Below, piece after piece: positions 24,310 to 35,908 of a stretch of DNA of 64,000 bases. This DNA is from Epiperipatus broadwayi (taxonomy: Eukaryota; Onychophora; Udeonychophora; Euonychophora; Peripatidae). The translations under genes and the position numbers were made by a program. Under the pieces are notes generated by a model. That model worked only from the letters and a program-made list of their open reading frames with translations, was not told the DNA's origin and did no database searches. The stretch lies in assembly GCA_028023455.1 (NCBI GenBank), contig JAQFVV010012400.1, forward strand, positions 16,919,490 to 16,983,489, in the 5' to 3' direction. How positions within the stretch are numbered: the first letter of the stretch is position 1; the number at the start of each line of letters is the position of its first letter.

Positions 24310-25410
24310 AAAAATAAATAAATAGAAACAGACAATGTACAGATTATATCATAAAAAGTGATTTATTAAATCTACATATAAAGTTAAATAAATATTAAAA
24401 GAAAAACACATTATATATATATAGAATATACATTATGCAAGTAATTAATATTTTAGGTGAACTATTAATTTAACTTAATCAGTCATTTGTTCACAAGACT
24501 ATTCACTTCTCAAACTTTCATTTTTGGTTTATTGTCTTTATTTTTTTTTTAACAATGAGTTCATGCTGATATTATGTTAAACATTTTCTTATAGTATAAT
24601 GATTGATCTTACCAGTAAGTTTTTTTATAGAGGAGATATTATTTAATAAGGTACCATACATGGTTTTGGTGTCCAAAGAAATTGTGATTCAGAATATGAG
24701 TTCTGTTCTGGCACAGTTATTCAGCTTCCAACTTAGGAATGTCATCGATTCGAATCAGAGCATCGGCTTAGACTTAATATGAAAAGAACATAATTGGCAG
24801 ATGTTCTGCTTCTATTCAGACATAGTGTAACACACAAGTAAATCTGATGAAACATGGCTCTCCTACAAAAAAAAAAAAGAAAAAATGAACAGCTTTCTCC
24901 AACAGCCTCTTTTATATCCTCCTAGTTTTCATCTACAGCCAGATTCTATTTCCACCTTTCTCTTTTCTTTTGTACTGAATTACTTTTTAACACTTTTTGG
25001 AATTTTGACTTGCAAAATCCATTTCTGATAATCCCCTCAATAGCCATCTTTAATTAAAAGCAATTAGCATTATTTTTTTTTTTGTGTCATAGCATCGGCC
25101 GGGACGCGAACCCGCAACCCGGGCAACTGCCTGCAAGTGCAAGGTAGTTGCGCTAACCTCTCGACCACCAATGCAAGACAATTAGCATTATTTTTTTCTA
25201 TAATTAAAATTACTTGCCTTCAGGTTTTATCTTGATTAGCAATGTGAATGTGTTTTTATTCTTCTTTTTTTTAAAAAAAAAAATACCCGCACTGTATATA
25301 AAAAAAATAAATGATACCAACTTTGAAAAAGAACAAACAAAAACAAAAATATTTGAGATTTTTCAAATGCCAATACTATTGTAGCCTATATATGTAAATG
25401 GTACAATATA
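24310..25410 (-). repeat. 5' LTR, outer part, with SINE inserted
   Basis: Continues the LTR broken at 17226 and aligns with 13420-14396. It is interrupted only by the SINE at 25079-25178. The outer end is in (TA)n next to GGTACA. Confidence 0.65.
25079..25178 (-). mobile_element. tRNA-derived SINE, copy 1
   Basis: On the - strand it is a 95-nt tRNA-like body: acceptor arms GCATTGG/CCGATGC, A box TGGTCGAGAGGTTAGCGC, B box GGTTCGCGTCC, then TATGACAC and a poly(A). It is flanked by CAATTAGCATTATTTTTT on both sides, while the sister LTR (14165-14187) has a single diverged copy. The D-arm resembles class II (Ser/Leu) tRNAs. No CCA or intact anticodon arm suggests a working tRNA. Confidence 0.85.
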
Positions 25411-25435
25411 TATATATTGTACCCTACCTCAGACA

Positions 25436-26440
25436 ACCACCTTGTTCTTCTAACTCCTAGCTTAACCAAGTTAAAATTTCTTTTATAATCATACATAAAA
25501 TTCTAGTTATACGCATATATTTCTTTTTTAATACATTATATTAGCCTTAATAAATTATTTAATAATTTAATATTATTAATCATGAGACTTGCTATTTAAA
25601 TCATCCAGTAAGATATCCCATTTTTAATATTAAGCATATACCAAAAGTATACTCTCAGTCGCATAGGAACATTAATGGTACTCCCATGATTCACAATTAA
25701 GAAAAACAATATTTAATATTAAAATATCTTAAATTAAATTTAACTATAACACCATATATTCATTTATCTAGTAAAATAAATATATACTTTACTAACATTT
25801 TACAACTTAATTAACATATTAGGTAATTATTATTACTTCTTAAAATAAATAAATTAATTGATATAACTGAAATGTAAAGGAGGATTTTTATGTACATCTA
25901 GCTACACTTTAAGAAACAAACTCATCAATTCTTCCCTTTTAAAATCATTAAAAACTTATAAAATTTGACTAAAACTAATTAATATTATTAATTAGTATTG
26001 ATCATTATTAACTATCATAAACAAATTTAACATAATTTCTTGTCATCATGGATTACAATCTAATTTTAATTTTCTATGGCATATTGGTTAACAGTCTTCA
26101 TTATAATCCTCAAGTAAGATAAAGAAAATACATTTCTTAATATTTTGGATTCAATATCAAATATCTTTAACAATCACAATATTTTGATTATTTATTAAAT
26201 TATGAGCAATAATACTCAAATATCTTTAATTATTGTAATGCACGTGTGGTTGGGATGATGCATAATAGCTTGGAAGTAGCAAGAAAATAGACTCAACACT
26301 TTGTTAATTATAAAACAACATTAAAAGTTTATTACAACAGTAATACAAAATTTAAGAAAAAAAAATTACAAATATTATATTTATATAAAAAAAAAATTAA
26401 CATTTAAAAAAAAATATATATAAGAGAAATAAAATACTAG
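25436..26440. other. AT-rich stretch, no gene seen
   Basis: Very AT-rich sequence with no readable motif or inverted repeat that I could find. Confidence 0.5.
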
Positions 26441-26449
26441 TTTTCTACT

Positions 26450-26965
26450 TCACCTTTGAGTAGTAAGTAATTTAGCTTGCGCTTTACGCAAAAAAGTGAA
26501 GCTTGTCTCAATCTTATTAAAAAGTTATATGGCTAAGCGCTTTCAGAGACCTTGAGTCTCCATAATCATAGCCTACTTTTAACTGAAGTTTAGCTGTGGT
26601 TTATGTAAAATTTATGCAAATTTTATAACGACCATTTTTTGGATATTGCAAAGCACGATTTTTTCCGGTTTATTGCACAATTGTCATTTGCAATAAAGCA
26701 CTCCTCTTTAATTTTTCATTTTATATCATTACGTTCAGTGCATAGTGCCCTTGCCATAGTGAGTTCGAACACATGGCCTGTTGTTTTTTGGTGCTCAAAG
26801 AATATGGATGTTTTCATCGTTATTTATAGCTCTCCTATACAAATAATGATGTTGCGATGTTCTTGTTGTAATGTTGGCACAGGTCTCCCCATAATATGCC
26901 GCTCTGCATCCATTGGTTGGGCATGAAATTTTATAAACTGCTTGGGCTATTTGATCAGAAGGTAT
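26450..26965 (-). pseudogene. Penelope-like element 3' end with GIY-YIG endonuclease remnant
   Basis: On the - strand from about 26938 the frame reads AVYKISCPTNGCRAAYYGET, then CANITTRTSQHHYLYRR and AINNDENIHIL before a TGA. A (V)Y-x-I-x-C motif, a second cysteine, YYGET, a conserved arginine and a QH pair spaced this way are the hallmarks of the GIY-YIG domain as found at the C-terminus of Penelope-like elements. There it nicks target DNA for reverse transcription. The reverse transcriptase is missing, so the copy is 5' truncated, which is normal for this class. About 500 bp of downstream sequence includes an AATAAG-type signal near 26520. The + strand ORF at 26639-26926 is only the antisense of this region. 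Confidence 0.75.
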
Positions 26966-29900
26966 AAATAATTTGTTTTAAAATTATTTACAATGATAAT
27001 ATAATATCTTTCACATTTAACTCTCTGGATATTAAGATACTCCTTAATAATTCCATATTAAAACATCAAAAATGTAGGCAACTTATACATTATCATATTC
27101 TACATATTTTTGAAATATGTTATCATTACTTTCCTCATAATAATCTTTTATCATATTATAACTCTATAACTTGTTATACTTTTCTATATTTATTCTTAAT
27201 TATAAAATAATTTAAATATTAATTATGATATGGTGTGCTATTGTATTTTTTACAATAATATAAATCATTATCAGGTTTTATTTTAATCATCATATCTCTT
27301 ATAATTCTAACATTCATTCTATAATGTGATCTCTAAAATTTAATATAAAAACATTCATAAAATCTTTATTTATGCACACTTAACATTTTTTTTGTTCCAT
27401 GTTTAACTCTTCTTGCATTAAATGATTTATCTTGATATCATTTGATAGTGTAGCTATTATCCTCACTCAAATATAAAATTATCTAATACAATGTAGATAC
27501 CAGTGCGATTTTAGTGATTATAAGTGAGAGATGGACACCTTATAAAACTAAGAAACAATGATGTCATGGATTACATAACTTAAGGCCACATTTTCTTATG
27601 TCTACTTTAAATTTTTAACTTGGCTTCTCTTTTAAGCTCTTACAGATTTGCAAAAAAATGCTACTATCCACATATCACAAATATTCTAATTTATATTTAA
27701 CTGTATTGTACTTAATATTAATAACACATCCTTATCACTACAGGATTTCCTAATAAAACTTTTCCTGAACCAGTACTTTTTTATATCAAACACTCTGTAT
27801 AAAATTCTCAACATCATAGATGAATACTATTCATCCTTTATTCTTTACATTTCATATTTGGGACATACCAAAAAGATTAAAATAAAAAACACAGTTTATG
27901 ATATACAACTTATGATAAATATAGTAAGTTAATTACTTTTAACTTATTCAGAGTTCAATTAGACAATTTTATAATCATATTCAGATTATAATAAATATAT
28001 TCATCCCTTTATCATTTACATGAATATAAACAATAAATATTATATTTATTTTACCTGATTCCTGATTTAAACAATCCAATGCCAATATCTTGTACTAAAA
28101 ATAGTAAATTAAAGTTACATTAATCATAATATGTTTATGATTATTATTGATAACCCACTGGTTGATATAACTTCTTGAGATTATAAAATCATGATCATAA
28201 ACAAGAAATTAAAATTTTTCTTTTCTCTCTTTTTTTAATATCAAAAAATTATAAAATACTTAAATCTAAAACTAATAACATTAACAAACAATTATGAATA
28301 ACTAATATTATCTTAAAGACTATAGTTCCTACTAAAGTAATAAAACAAAAAGTTTTTTTCAATTCTTTGTACTGAATAACATTTTCAAAAGGGAAGCATT
28401 GTTTTATGATAAACAGTTTACTTGAACAGAAATATTTTTTTTCCTTTCTCACATCTATTTTTTCTTCATCCTTTGTAGCATAAATGAAAAACATAGAGAC
28501 TCCAAATAAATGTTAATTATCAATAACAATAAAAGGTTATTGTTATAAAAATTTATACTTTTTATATCATTGATAAAAATATTCCTTCATGTTTAATGTG
28601 AAATTTATTTAATTAAGATATTTATTATTTTCAAAAATTTCTTCCAGCTTTAAAAAATATTCACTGTAGAATTATACAGTTCTAAATTCTCCCAATTATT
28701 TTCATTTAACATGTTAATAATTTCAATATTTGCTAGTAGACTTATAAAGTTCTAGAGTTCTCCTGAATAATCCATATTTATCATGTTAAAACAATTACTA
28801 ATTATTACTTAAACAGAATAACATTTAGTAGATATATTTTTACTAAAAATTAGTCAGCACTATTACTTTTAAAGTTATTATCATTCTGCTAAGGTCATTA
28901 ATGAATTTATATCAAGAAATTTTAATAATTTTACGAAATGGAAGTCATTTTCTTTCTCGCTTAGAAAATGTTCTCTGTCATTTTGCTTACAAAAGTTAAC
29001 AAAGATAAATTTCTTACATATCCTTTATGTTACTCTGTGGGCAAAATGGTTTGATACCTTGCAAAGCTTTTTAACCAACTACATTTTTATCTTTTTAAAT
29101 ATTTTATTTGCTTCTATTACCAAAAGTTTCTAGTCGGCTCCTGTAGTATACCAATGAGAATAGTTTGACTTTCTATTCCATATTTAAATTAGTACATACA
29201 TTTCTTAAGATACTTTCCATATTTTTATAAGTTATTGCTACTATTTTTTAAACTCCAAATAATAAAATTATAAGAAATTTAGATGTAACATTTAAAAAAA
29301 AAAGGAATACAGTCCTAGTCCTCTGAAATTTTCTTAATTTCTTTCCTCTGTCATATACTCAACCTATATTTATAGAAAAAAGTTATTAATACCTGATTGG
29401 TTAATTACCACTAGACAGTTAAGAAAATTTAAATATTAAATTATTTTTGCCTAGACTTTTAAAATAAATTTATAACTAATATTATATTTCCTAAATTTTA
29501 TTTTAATACAACATTAAAATGTATCTTTTAATAATAGACATTTTTTGTTTCAAATTAAATTTTGGCACATAAAAGTTATAATTTATGTTCCTGCTTTTTA
29601 TGAAATTAATACAGTTAAATAAAATATAACATTTAATTTAAACAAGTAATAAATCAAATTAAGAACAAGGAAGTAAAATTTAATTTATTATTACATGAAT
29701 GTGTACATCAACACACACCTTATTTTTCATTTATTTTATCATTATTAATTAAATAATTTAAATAAATAAATAGTAATTTTTAATTTGACTATTGATAGTA
29801 ATAAAATTATTAACTTTTAATAATTATAGCTACTGTTTTAAAAATAGCTTAGATGATTTTAATTATTATTCACTTTTATTTTAAAACAAATAGTACTTCA

Positions 29901-31075
29901 TATTTAAATTTATAAGTTAAATTATATTGCTTTAAATAAAACTAACTTAAGTTTAATACTACAGAAATAGTGTATTTTAACCACTTCTATAGATTAAATA
30001 ATAAGTTTTTATTAAACATATAAAATTTCTATGAAAATTGACCATTATTTACAACCACATAATAGTGTAGCGAAATAAAAAGGCTAGACTATATATTTGG
30101 AAGAAAGCCAAAAGTTATTGAACTTTTCCAAAATAAATAAAATTTATTATTTAAATTACTAGTTATAAGAAATTTATGCTTTTTATTATGAAATAATCAG
30201 CTGTATGTTTTTTGTGATGAGATTAAGAGAATAATAGTTTTTGACAATAAACAGTTGTTGTATCTTTTGCAAGCCACAAACTACAATTATATTTTATACA
30301 TTAAAAAATGTAAATAAATAAAAAAAATCATTAGAATTAATAAATTTAATACATTTTACAATATACAAACAACCATTTTTCATCTATGAGCACTCTGCAT
30401 ATTCATGTTTTTTTAAAAATTAAAATTTATAAATAAATTTTACAATATTCCAGCAGTCATTTTTCCAACTTGAAACACTATACATGATCCTGTTTTTTAA
30501 AATTTTGATTTATGCTGAAAGCATTATATATTTTATTTTTCATTTTAATTATCCTTTCTGAATTTGATGCACATTATTTTGCAAAATAAAATATTTTTTT
30601 AGCATAATACTAAAATTTTATATAATAAAAATTACTGGAAAAAAACAAACATCCAAAACATATTTCCTTGTGGTGAAAATCACACATTTAAATATTTATT
30701 TTTAAATAAAAACATGGTACATTAAGTTTGTTTTTTCATTTTATTATTTCTTCAGAAATGAACACATATTCTGTAAAATATATTTCCTCAATTTGTAACT
30801 AAAAATTATATTATTTTAAAATTATTTTGTTTATACTATAATTTTAATTTATATATGTATACTGTAACATAAAAAAAACATGTCATATATATATGATTTA
30901 ATTTTATCAGTGCATCTGAACTCTCTCTAAAAAATAATATGCATATGAAGTTAAATTGTAATGTACTATATGGCTTATAGGTATTTATAGTGTAGGAGGT
31001 TGGTCTAATTTCTGGGCTGATGGATGGTTATGATAGGATTGAGTTAAAGGTGACTGATACAATGATAAAAACAAA
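26966..31075. other. 4 kb AT-rich desert
   Basis: No exon, transposon ORF or clear inverted repeat could be recognised. Composition is among the most AT-rich in the window, with many poly(A)/poly(T) runs. Confidence 0.5.
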
Positions 31076-31236
31076 AACTTACAATATATATGTATATTGG
31101 AAAGTACTGTATACTTGCATATTTAAATCAGAGTTTATCATTAAAGCATGGGCAAAAATTTACAATATATATGTATGTTGGAAAGTACTGTATACTTGCA
31201 TATTCAAATCAAAGTTTATCATTAAAGCATGGGCTA
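31076..31236. repeat. Tandem duplication, two units of 81 bp
   Basis: Two adjacent units share ACAATATATATGTAT...TTGGAAAGTACTGTATACTTG with only a few differences (31081 and 31162 start equivalently). The 80-codon ORF across it is a product of the duplication and is not convincing. Confidence 0.85.
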
Positions 31237-31374
31237 TTATAAGCCAATATACAATAATATGAGGGGGGGCTTATGCAGTCTCACCATATGTTACTCTAGT
31301 CATATCTATATAGATATGTTGCAACTCTGTTATTCTAAATGGGAGATAAAATAAGAGTTCTTTATATAAAACAG

Positions 31375-31827
31375 GGTGTTTGAAAAGAAATGTTTTTAAT
31401 AAATGTGTTTTGCCAGTTCTTACTTATGGATCTGAGACTTGGACACTTAATAGAAGAGCAATACAGAAACTTCAGACCACTCAAAAAAGTATGGAGAGAT
31501 GCATGTTGGGAGTAACAAGAAGAGATCGAAAACGCAATGTATGGGTAAGAGAACAAACAGGTGTTACTGACCTCATTAAAAAAATTAAAAGACTGAAGTG
31601 GAGTTGGGCTGGACATATTGCTAGAAGAGATGATAATAGGTGGACAATTGAAATTTTGAACTGGATTCCAAGAGATTGTAAAAGACCCAGAAAGAGACCA
31701 CATGTGAGATGGATGGATGAAATAAAGTGTGCAGGGGTGATGTGGAGAAGAGAAGCTAAAGATAGGAAAAGATGGATTGGAGTGATCTTCATCCTGCAGT
31801 GGATTGATGGTGGTTGATGATGATAAC
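31375..31827 (+). pseudogene. RTE-type LINE, 3'-terminal fragment
   Basis: A 145-codon frame (31380-31817) reads VFNKCVLPVLTYGSETWTLN, QRSMER-like and LKWSWAGHIARRDDNRWT, then a KRPRKRPHVRW stretch. This is the C-terminal region of RTE-clade LINE proteins. It follows the reverse transcriptase palm and is widespread in arthropods and other invertebrates. It ends in TGGTTGATGATGAT, the TGAT-rich tail typical of RTE. Homology with the copy at 56150-58316 begins sharply at 31375, so this is a 5'-truncated insertion of about 450 bp. The frame is still open, which suggests it is one of the younger copies here. No target duplication could be identified. Confidence 0.8.
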
Positions 31828-32217
31828 ATGGAATTATGTGGTGACATTATTAAATTTCTTTTAATAAACAATATTGACTTTCTAAAGTTATGTATTTTAT
31901 TATTGGAGACTATAATGCTAATAGAATTTTATCAGTCACAGAACATTCTAATTATATTTCCAATTTGTTCTCCTGTAGCTAAATCATGTGTGTTTACATA
32001 TTTAAAATCTATTCAAAATACAAACTGACAGAATTATTATCTATCCTCTTCCCTATTTTTTTGAGCTATGTAACAAATATATAGAGTGAGTTCCCTATAT
32101 CTGCTTCATTTGATTTGAAATCATTGTAGATGAACAAAAGTAATGAATATTTTCAAAAGCTTTATAATATATGATATAAATATTAAAAGCTTAATGCTAA
32201 AGTAGTTGATAAATAAA
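31828..32217. other. Unremarkable AT-rich spacer
   Basis: Nothing recognised between the RTE tail and the foldback element. Confidence 0.5.
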
Positions 32218-32453
32218 AAAATTTACAAGTCAAACAGACTAGCCAAAAATAAATTCTAAAATACAAACAATCGTTTCACTGCTTCAAGCAGACTTCTTAA
32301 GTGTAAAGAACTATGAAATAATATATTTAAATGTTTAGTTTATATATGTTATTATTTTGTAGTTCTTTTTACTTGAGAAGTCTGCTTGTAGCAGTAAAAC
32401 CATTGGTTGTGTTTTAGAGTTTATTTTTGGCTAATCTGTTTCAGTTGTGAATT
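32218..32453. mobile_element. Foldback element with ~105-bp arms
   Basis: Arms 32218-32323 and 32348-32453 are inverted copies with roughly 85-90% identity (shared AGCCAAAAATAAA, CAAGCAGACTTCT) around a short AT loop. No coding sequence. Target duplication unclear. Confidence 0.8.
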
Positions 32454-32820
32454 TGGGGTAATTTTGACTAATATGTGATGCTTAGATAATATATGTTTTA
32501 AGGAAAGTAAAAATTTACAATTTAGCACACTGCATGTATATGTATGCTTTAATAGTATATATCTATGTCTAAGACAAATATTTAAAAAATTGCATATATG
32601 CATTAAGACAAAAGATAAATTAACTCTTTTATTCATTTTTCTTGTTATGAAATTTGATGATCTTCTGAGTGGTTTTAAATTGATAAATTTTAAGCACATG
32701 ATTAGAGTTGAAATATCTTCAGCCATTTTTTTTTTTTGCAATGTGTCAAAGTGGTCAAATAGTAGCAATTTTAAAAACATTAAAATGTAAAAAACATTTT
32801 TTTTAAAACTATTGCTTGTT

Positions 32821-32927
32821 TTTTTTTTTTAAGTGTCATAGCATCGGCCGGGACGCGAACCCGCAACCCGGACAACTGCCTGCTAGTGCAAGGCAGTCAC
32901 GCTGACCCCTCGACCACCAATGGAAGA
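32821..32927 (-). mobile_element. tRNA-derived SINE, copy 2
   Basis: Same family and orientation as copy 1: body on the - strand with CCATTGGTGGTCGAGGGGTC, B box GGTTCGCGTCCC, GATGCTATGACAC and poly(A). No clear target duplication was found. Confidence 0.8.
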
Positions 32928-33379
32928 CATAAACATGTTTTAAATCAGCAGATATAGAAGTTCTACTGTATATATATTTAATTTGCAATCTAGGAATATT
33001 TTTGCAATTGTTTTACTTAACAGAGAGAACATTTTATAGAGAACTATATTATGATTATTTTTAATTCAGTTGAATTTATATTAATTATATATATTAGTTT
33101 ATATTAATTTAAAAAATTGCAGGATGATTTCACACCATAAAAGAAAAAGTGCTTTATTTTTTTTACTTCTTTTTGAAAATGAAATATTTTGTAAAATGTT
33201 TTAAGAAAAAAAAAATACACACATGATAAAAAATATATACATATAAATAATTTTTTAATACTGACTTCTAGAAAATAAAAAACTTCATGGCTTAGCTTTG
33301 CCAAAAATTTTTTCAGGCCTTAAGCAGGTTTAGGGTATTCTGATTTAAATCGCATGCTTACAGGAAGCATCTAGTAGGA

Positions 33380-33612
33380 GACAGTAAAAGTGGGTTATTA
33401 GTTTTTTTGCTGGGTTTTGGAAAAGATAAGGGGGAATTTAGATATAAAGGTCAGTTGGAGTAATGTGATGGAACAGAATAGAAAAGAATTTGGGAAAACT
33501 TAGGGTGGGGAATGGAAAGGGAAGGTAAGGTGGATAACAGGTTTTTCTGGACATAATGGTTAAGTGATTCCTGATTCCAAAAAAGGATAAGCCACAGTGC
33601 ATCACATCATAC
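33380..33612 (+). pseudogene. APE-type LINE family X, copy A (3' end only)
   Basis: Aligns with 42300-42510 of copy C, including GGAATGGAAAGGGAAGG and the tail ...GATTCCTGA-TCC...GTGCAT. This is the 3' end of an older, heavily 5'-truncated copy. It stands directly upstream of the 5' half of copy B. Confidence 0.65.
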
Positions 33613-33639
33613 TACAAATAATTTGTCAGGGCCATCAAA

Positions 33640-35507
33640 GATGGATGAGCACATAAAATTGATCTAGTAATTTGAGTAAGATTAAAAAAAGAAAATGAAT
33701 AGTTAGATTATTACCAAGATTTAACAACAGGTATATGCTAGATAGAGCATGTTCTATAAATGAGAGATTGAAAAAAATTATGTGAGAGAAATGATATGTT
33801 TGTGAATGTGTGGGATTGCATTTAGCAAAACAAGGAAGTGAAGTATTAAGGGTTCAGGAAACTTATAAAGGGGAGTAGGGTTTTAAATTGCAGTATTATC
33901 AAAAAGAAGAAGAATGGATGGGATGTAAGAAATAAACAAAGGGTAGCTGATTTGGATATAAATGTAGATGTGGAAAGGGAATGTGTTTGTAAAATTAATG
34001 GTAAGCAAGTTATTTACAAATGTAATGGAGAAGTAAGAATCAAAAGAATTTATAAAAGGATAGTAAGAAAAGAAGATAGTTAAAATTGGATATTTGAATA
34101 TGCAAGATGGTAGGAGACCAGAATCAGAATTGAACAAAGCAGTTAAAAATGAAGAGCTCGAGGTATTGGCAGACTTGGTATGGTGGGGTATAAATAGAAA
34201 AGAAAAAAGGGGTAGTGCTATAGGAGTTATGTAAAAAACATATTTGAATACTGTTAAGTGTCAAGAACATTTGTGGTTTGAGATAAGGTTAGGAAGACAA
34301 GAATAGATGATGTCTATAGTATATATAGCCACTGGAGATAGTCAAACTGTAATGGAATGGAACAGTAGCATATATGAATGACTAGTTAAGGATATATACA
34401 GAGTTTCAAAAAAAAGGAGGAAGAAAATAATGGTTATGGTAAATATGAATGAACATATTGAAGAAATAGATATGTAGATAACAAGAATGAATAGCTTTTG
34501 AAGAATTTTTGTCAGAGAGTGAATTTGAGCATTGGAAATTTATCAAATATTTATGAGGGACAATACACATGGTCTAGAAATAATATATTTCACTCAATAG
34601 ATTATATATTAGAGAAAAAGAGGGAATAAATAAAGTATGGAAAATTAAAATGTTTGATAATGAAAAGAGAATATGAAGAGTGATCATAATTTCTTGATAA
34701 TATAAATGGCTAGTAATGTGATGAGAAATAGCAATAAAGGTAGAAAGGATAGTGAAAGATGTGATGAAGAATGAATGATAAGAATAAGTTAGAATATAAA
34801 ATCATGGAATATAAAATGGAAGAGTTTGTTGGGGATGAATATAAGGACTGGTGGTAAAGTAGAAAAAGTGGAAAATAGGGTTTTAGGTGAGAATATTCAT
34901 AACAATAAAAGTAATAGAAAAGTGAGTGTTAGTAAAAGTGTAAAAGAGAGAGAAAATGATATAGAGAATATATGATATTAAAAACAAAGAAAGTCAAAAA
35001 GTATGTTAATGTTAAATGGGGAAGTATTTTTTAAAAAAATTAAGTTGGCTAAAATAGATAATTAATTAGAGAGAATAAAATTAAATAGTAAATTGTTAGA
35101 GAATATTAATAAAAGTGAAAGAGATGGGAATAAAAAATGTTGGAAATATATTAAAAGAAGGAATGTAGGGAGAGAAAAATAGTATTACTAGATGATGATG
35201 AGGAATAAAGTAACTCTAGGGAAGAATTAGAGACAATTTTAAATGAATAATGGATATAGAAAAGATGTTAGATAACAAACATGAAAGCATATACTAATGG
35301 AAATATTAGGTTTACAGAAAATGAATTGAATGAAACAGTGAAGAAATTAAAAGAGGATGAATTTAGGACATAGGGCAAAATTAAAATTATTATTATGTTT
35401 TAATAAAATGGCAAAGAAGAGAGAATTTTCAGATAGCTGGAGTAATACAAGAGTACAGTTAATATTTAAAGAAAAGGGTAAGCACAACTATAGACCGATA
35501 GTGGTAA
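33640..35507 (+). pseudogene. APE-type LINE family X, copy B (5' half)
   Basis: Contains about 450 bp of sequence upstream of the endonuclease that is missing from copy C, then the endonuclease start (KIGYLNMQ) and remnants of GVM, LWFEIRLGRQE and IVYIATGDSQT. It aligns with copy C from 39317 on. The reverse transcriptase start is recognisable by NYRPIVVTTS near 35490, after which homology stops abruptly at about 35507. Many stops and frameshifts are present. The region just past the break is occupied by a foldback carrying hammerhead copy 2. The 33640-34080 part may hold an ORF1 or 5' UTR, but I see no known domain. Confidence 0.65.
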
Positions 35508-35601
35508 CGACATCCATACATTTTGGTGTCTTCGGTTCCTTAATAACCATAGTCCACCATCATCCCATTTGGAAGGATTTGTATTAAACTACTAAACAGT
35601 G

Positions 35602-35908
35602 CATGATCACAATTTCCTATGCTTATACAAGCTTTATAATTAACTAAAAAAGTAAAAGGTGGCTTCTGGAAGGTTGCATTACTTGCTAAGATCTAGGTGC
35701 AATACTCTCAGATCCAAGGCTACTCATTAGTTAAGGTCACAAGCTAGAAACTAGTCAGGATATTAGATTAATAGGCACTAGCTAGGGATTTTATATACAC
35801 ACCTTCTTGCATACATTAATTACTCTGACTTGCACTGGTAGTGCTAATGTACAGAAAGTTTTGCCTCTGTTATAGCAGCTTATGTAAGCATAGGAAATGG
35901 AGATCATG
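35602..35908 (+). mobile_element. Hammerhead-bearing element, copy 2, between inverted arms
   Basis: The stretch 35641-35868 aligns along most of its length with 12840-13064. The hammerhead boxes are at 35725-35755: the first box has mutated (TTAGTTA instead of CTGATGA), while GAAAC-TAGTC is kept. It is flanked by inverted arms at 35602-35640 and 35869-35908 sharing CCTATGCTTA and AGCTT, which copy 1 lacks. The ribozyme should be inactive. Confidence 0.65.

Noticed and set aside
26639-26926. 95-codon + strand ORF
   Set aside because: It is the antisense of the Penelope-like GIY-YIG stretch, which has the recognisable motifs.
31362-31871. 169-codon - strand ORF, the longest in the window
   Set aside because: Antisense of the RTE C-terminal region. 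The + strand frame carries the conserved motifs.
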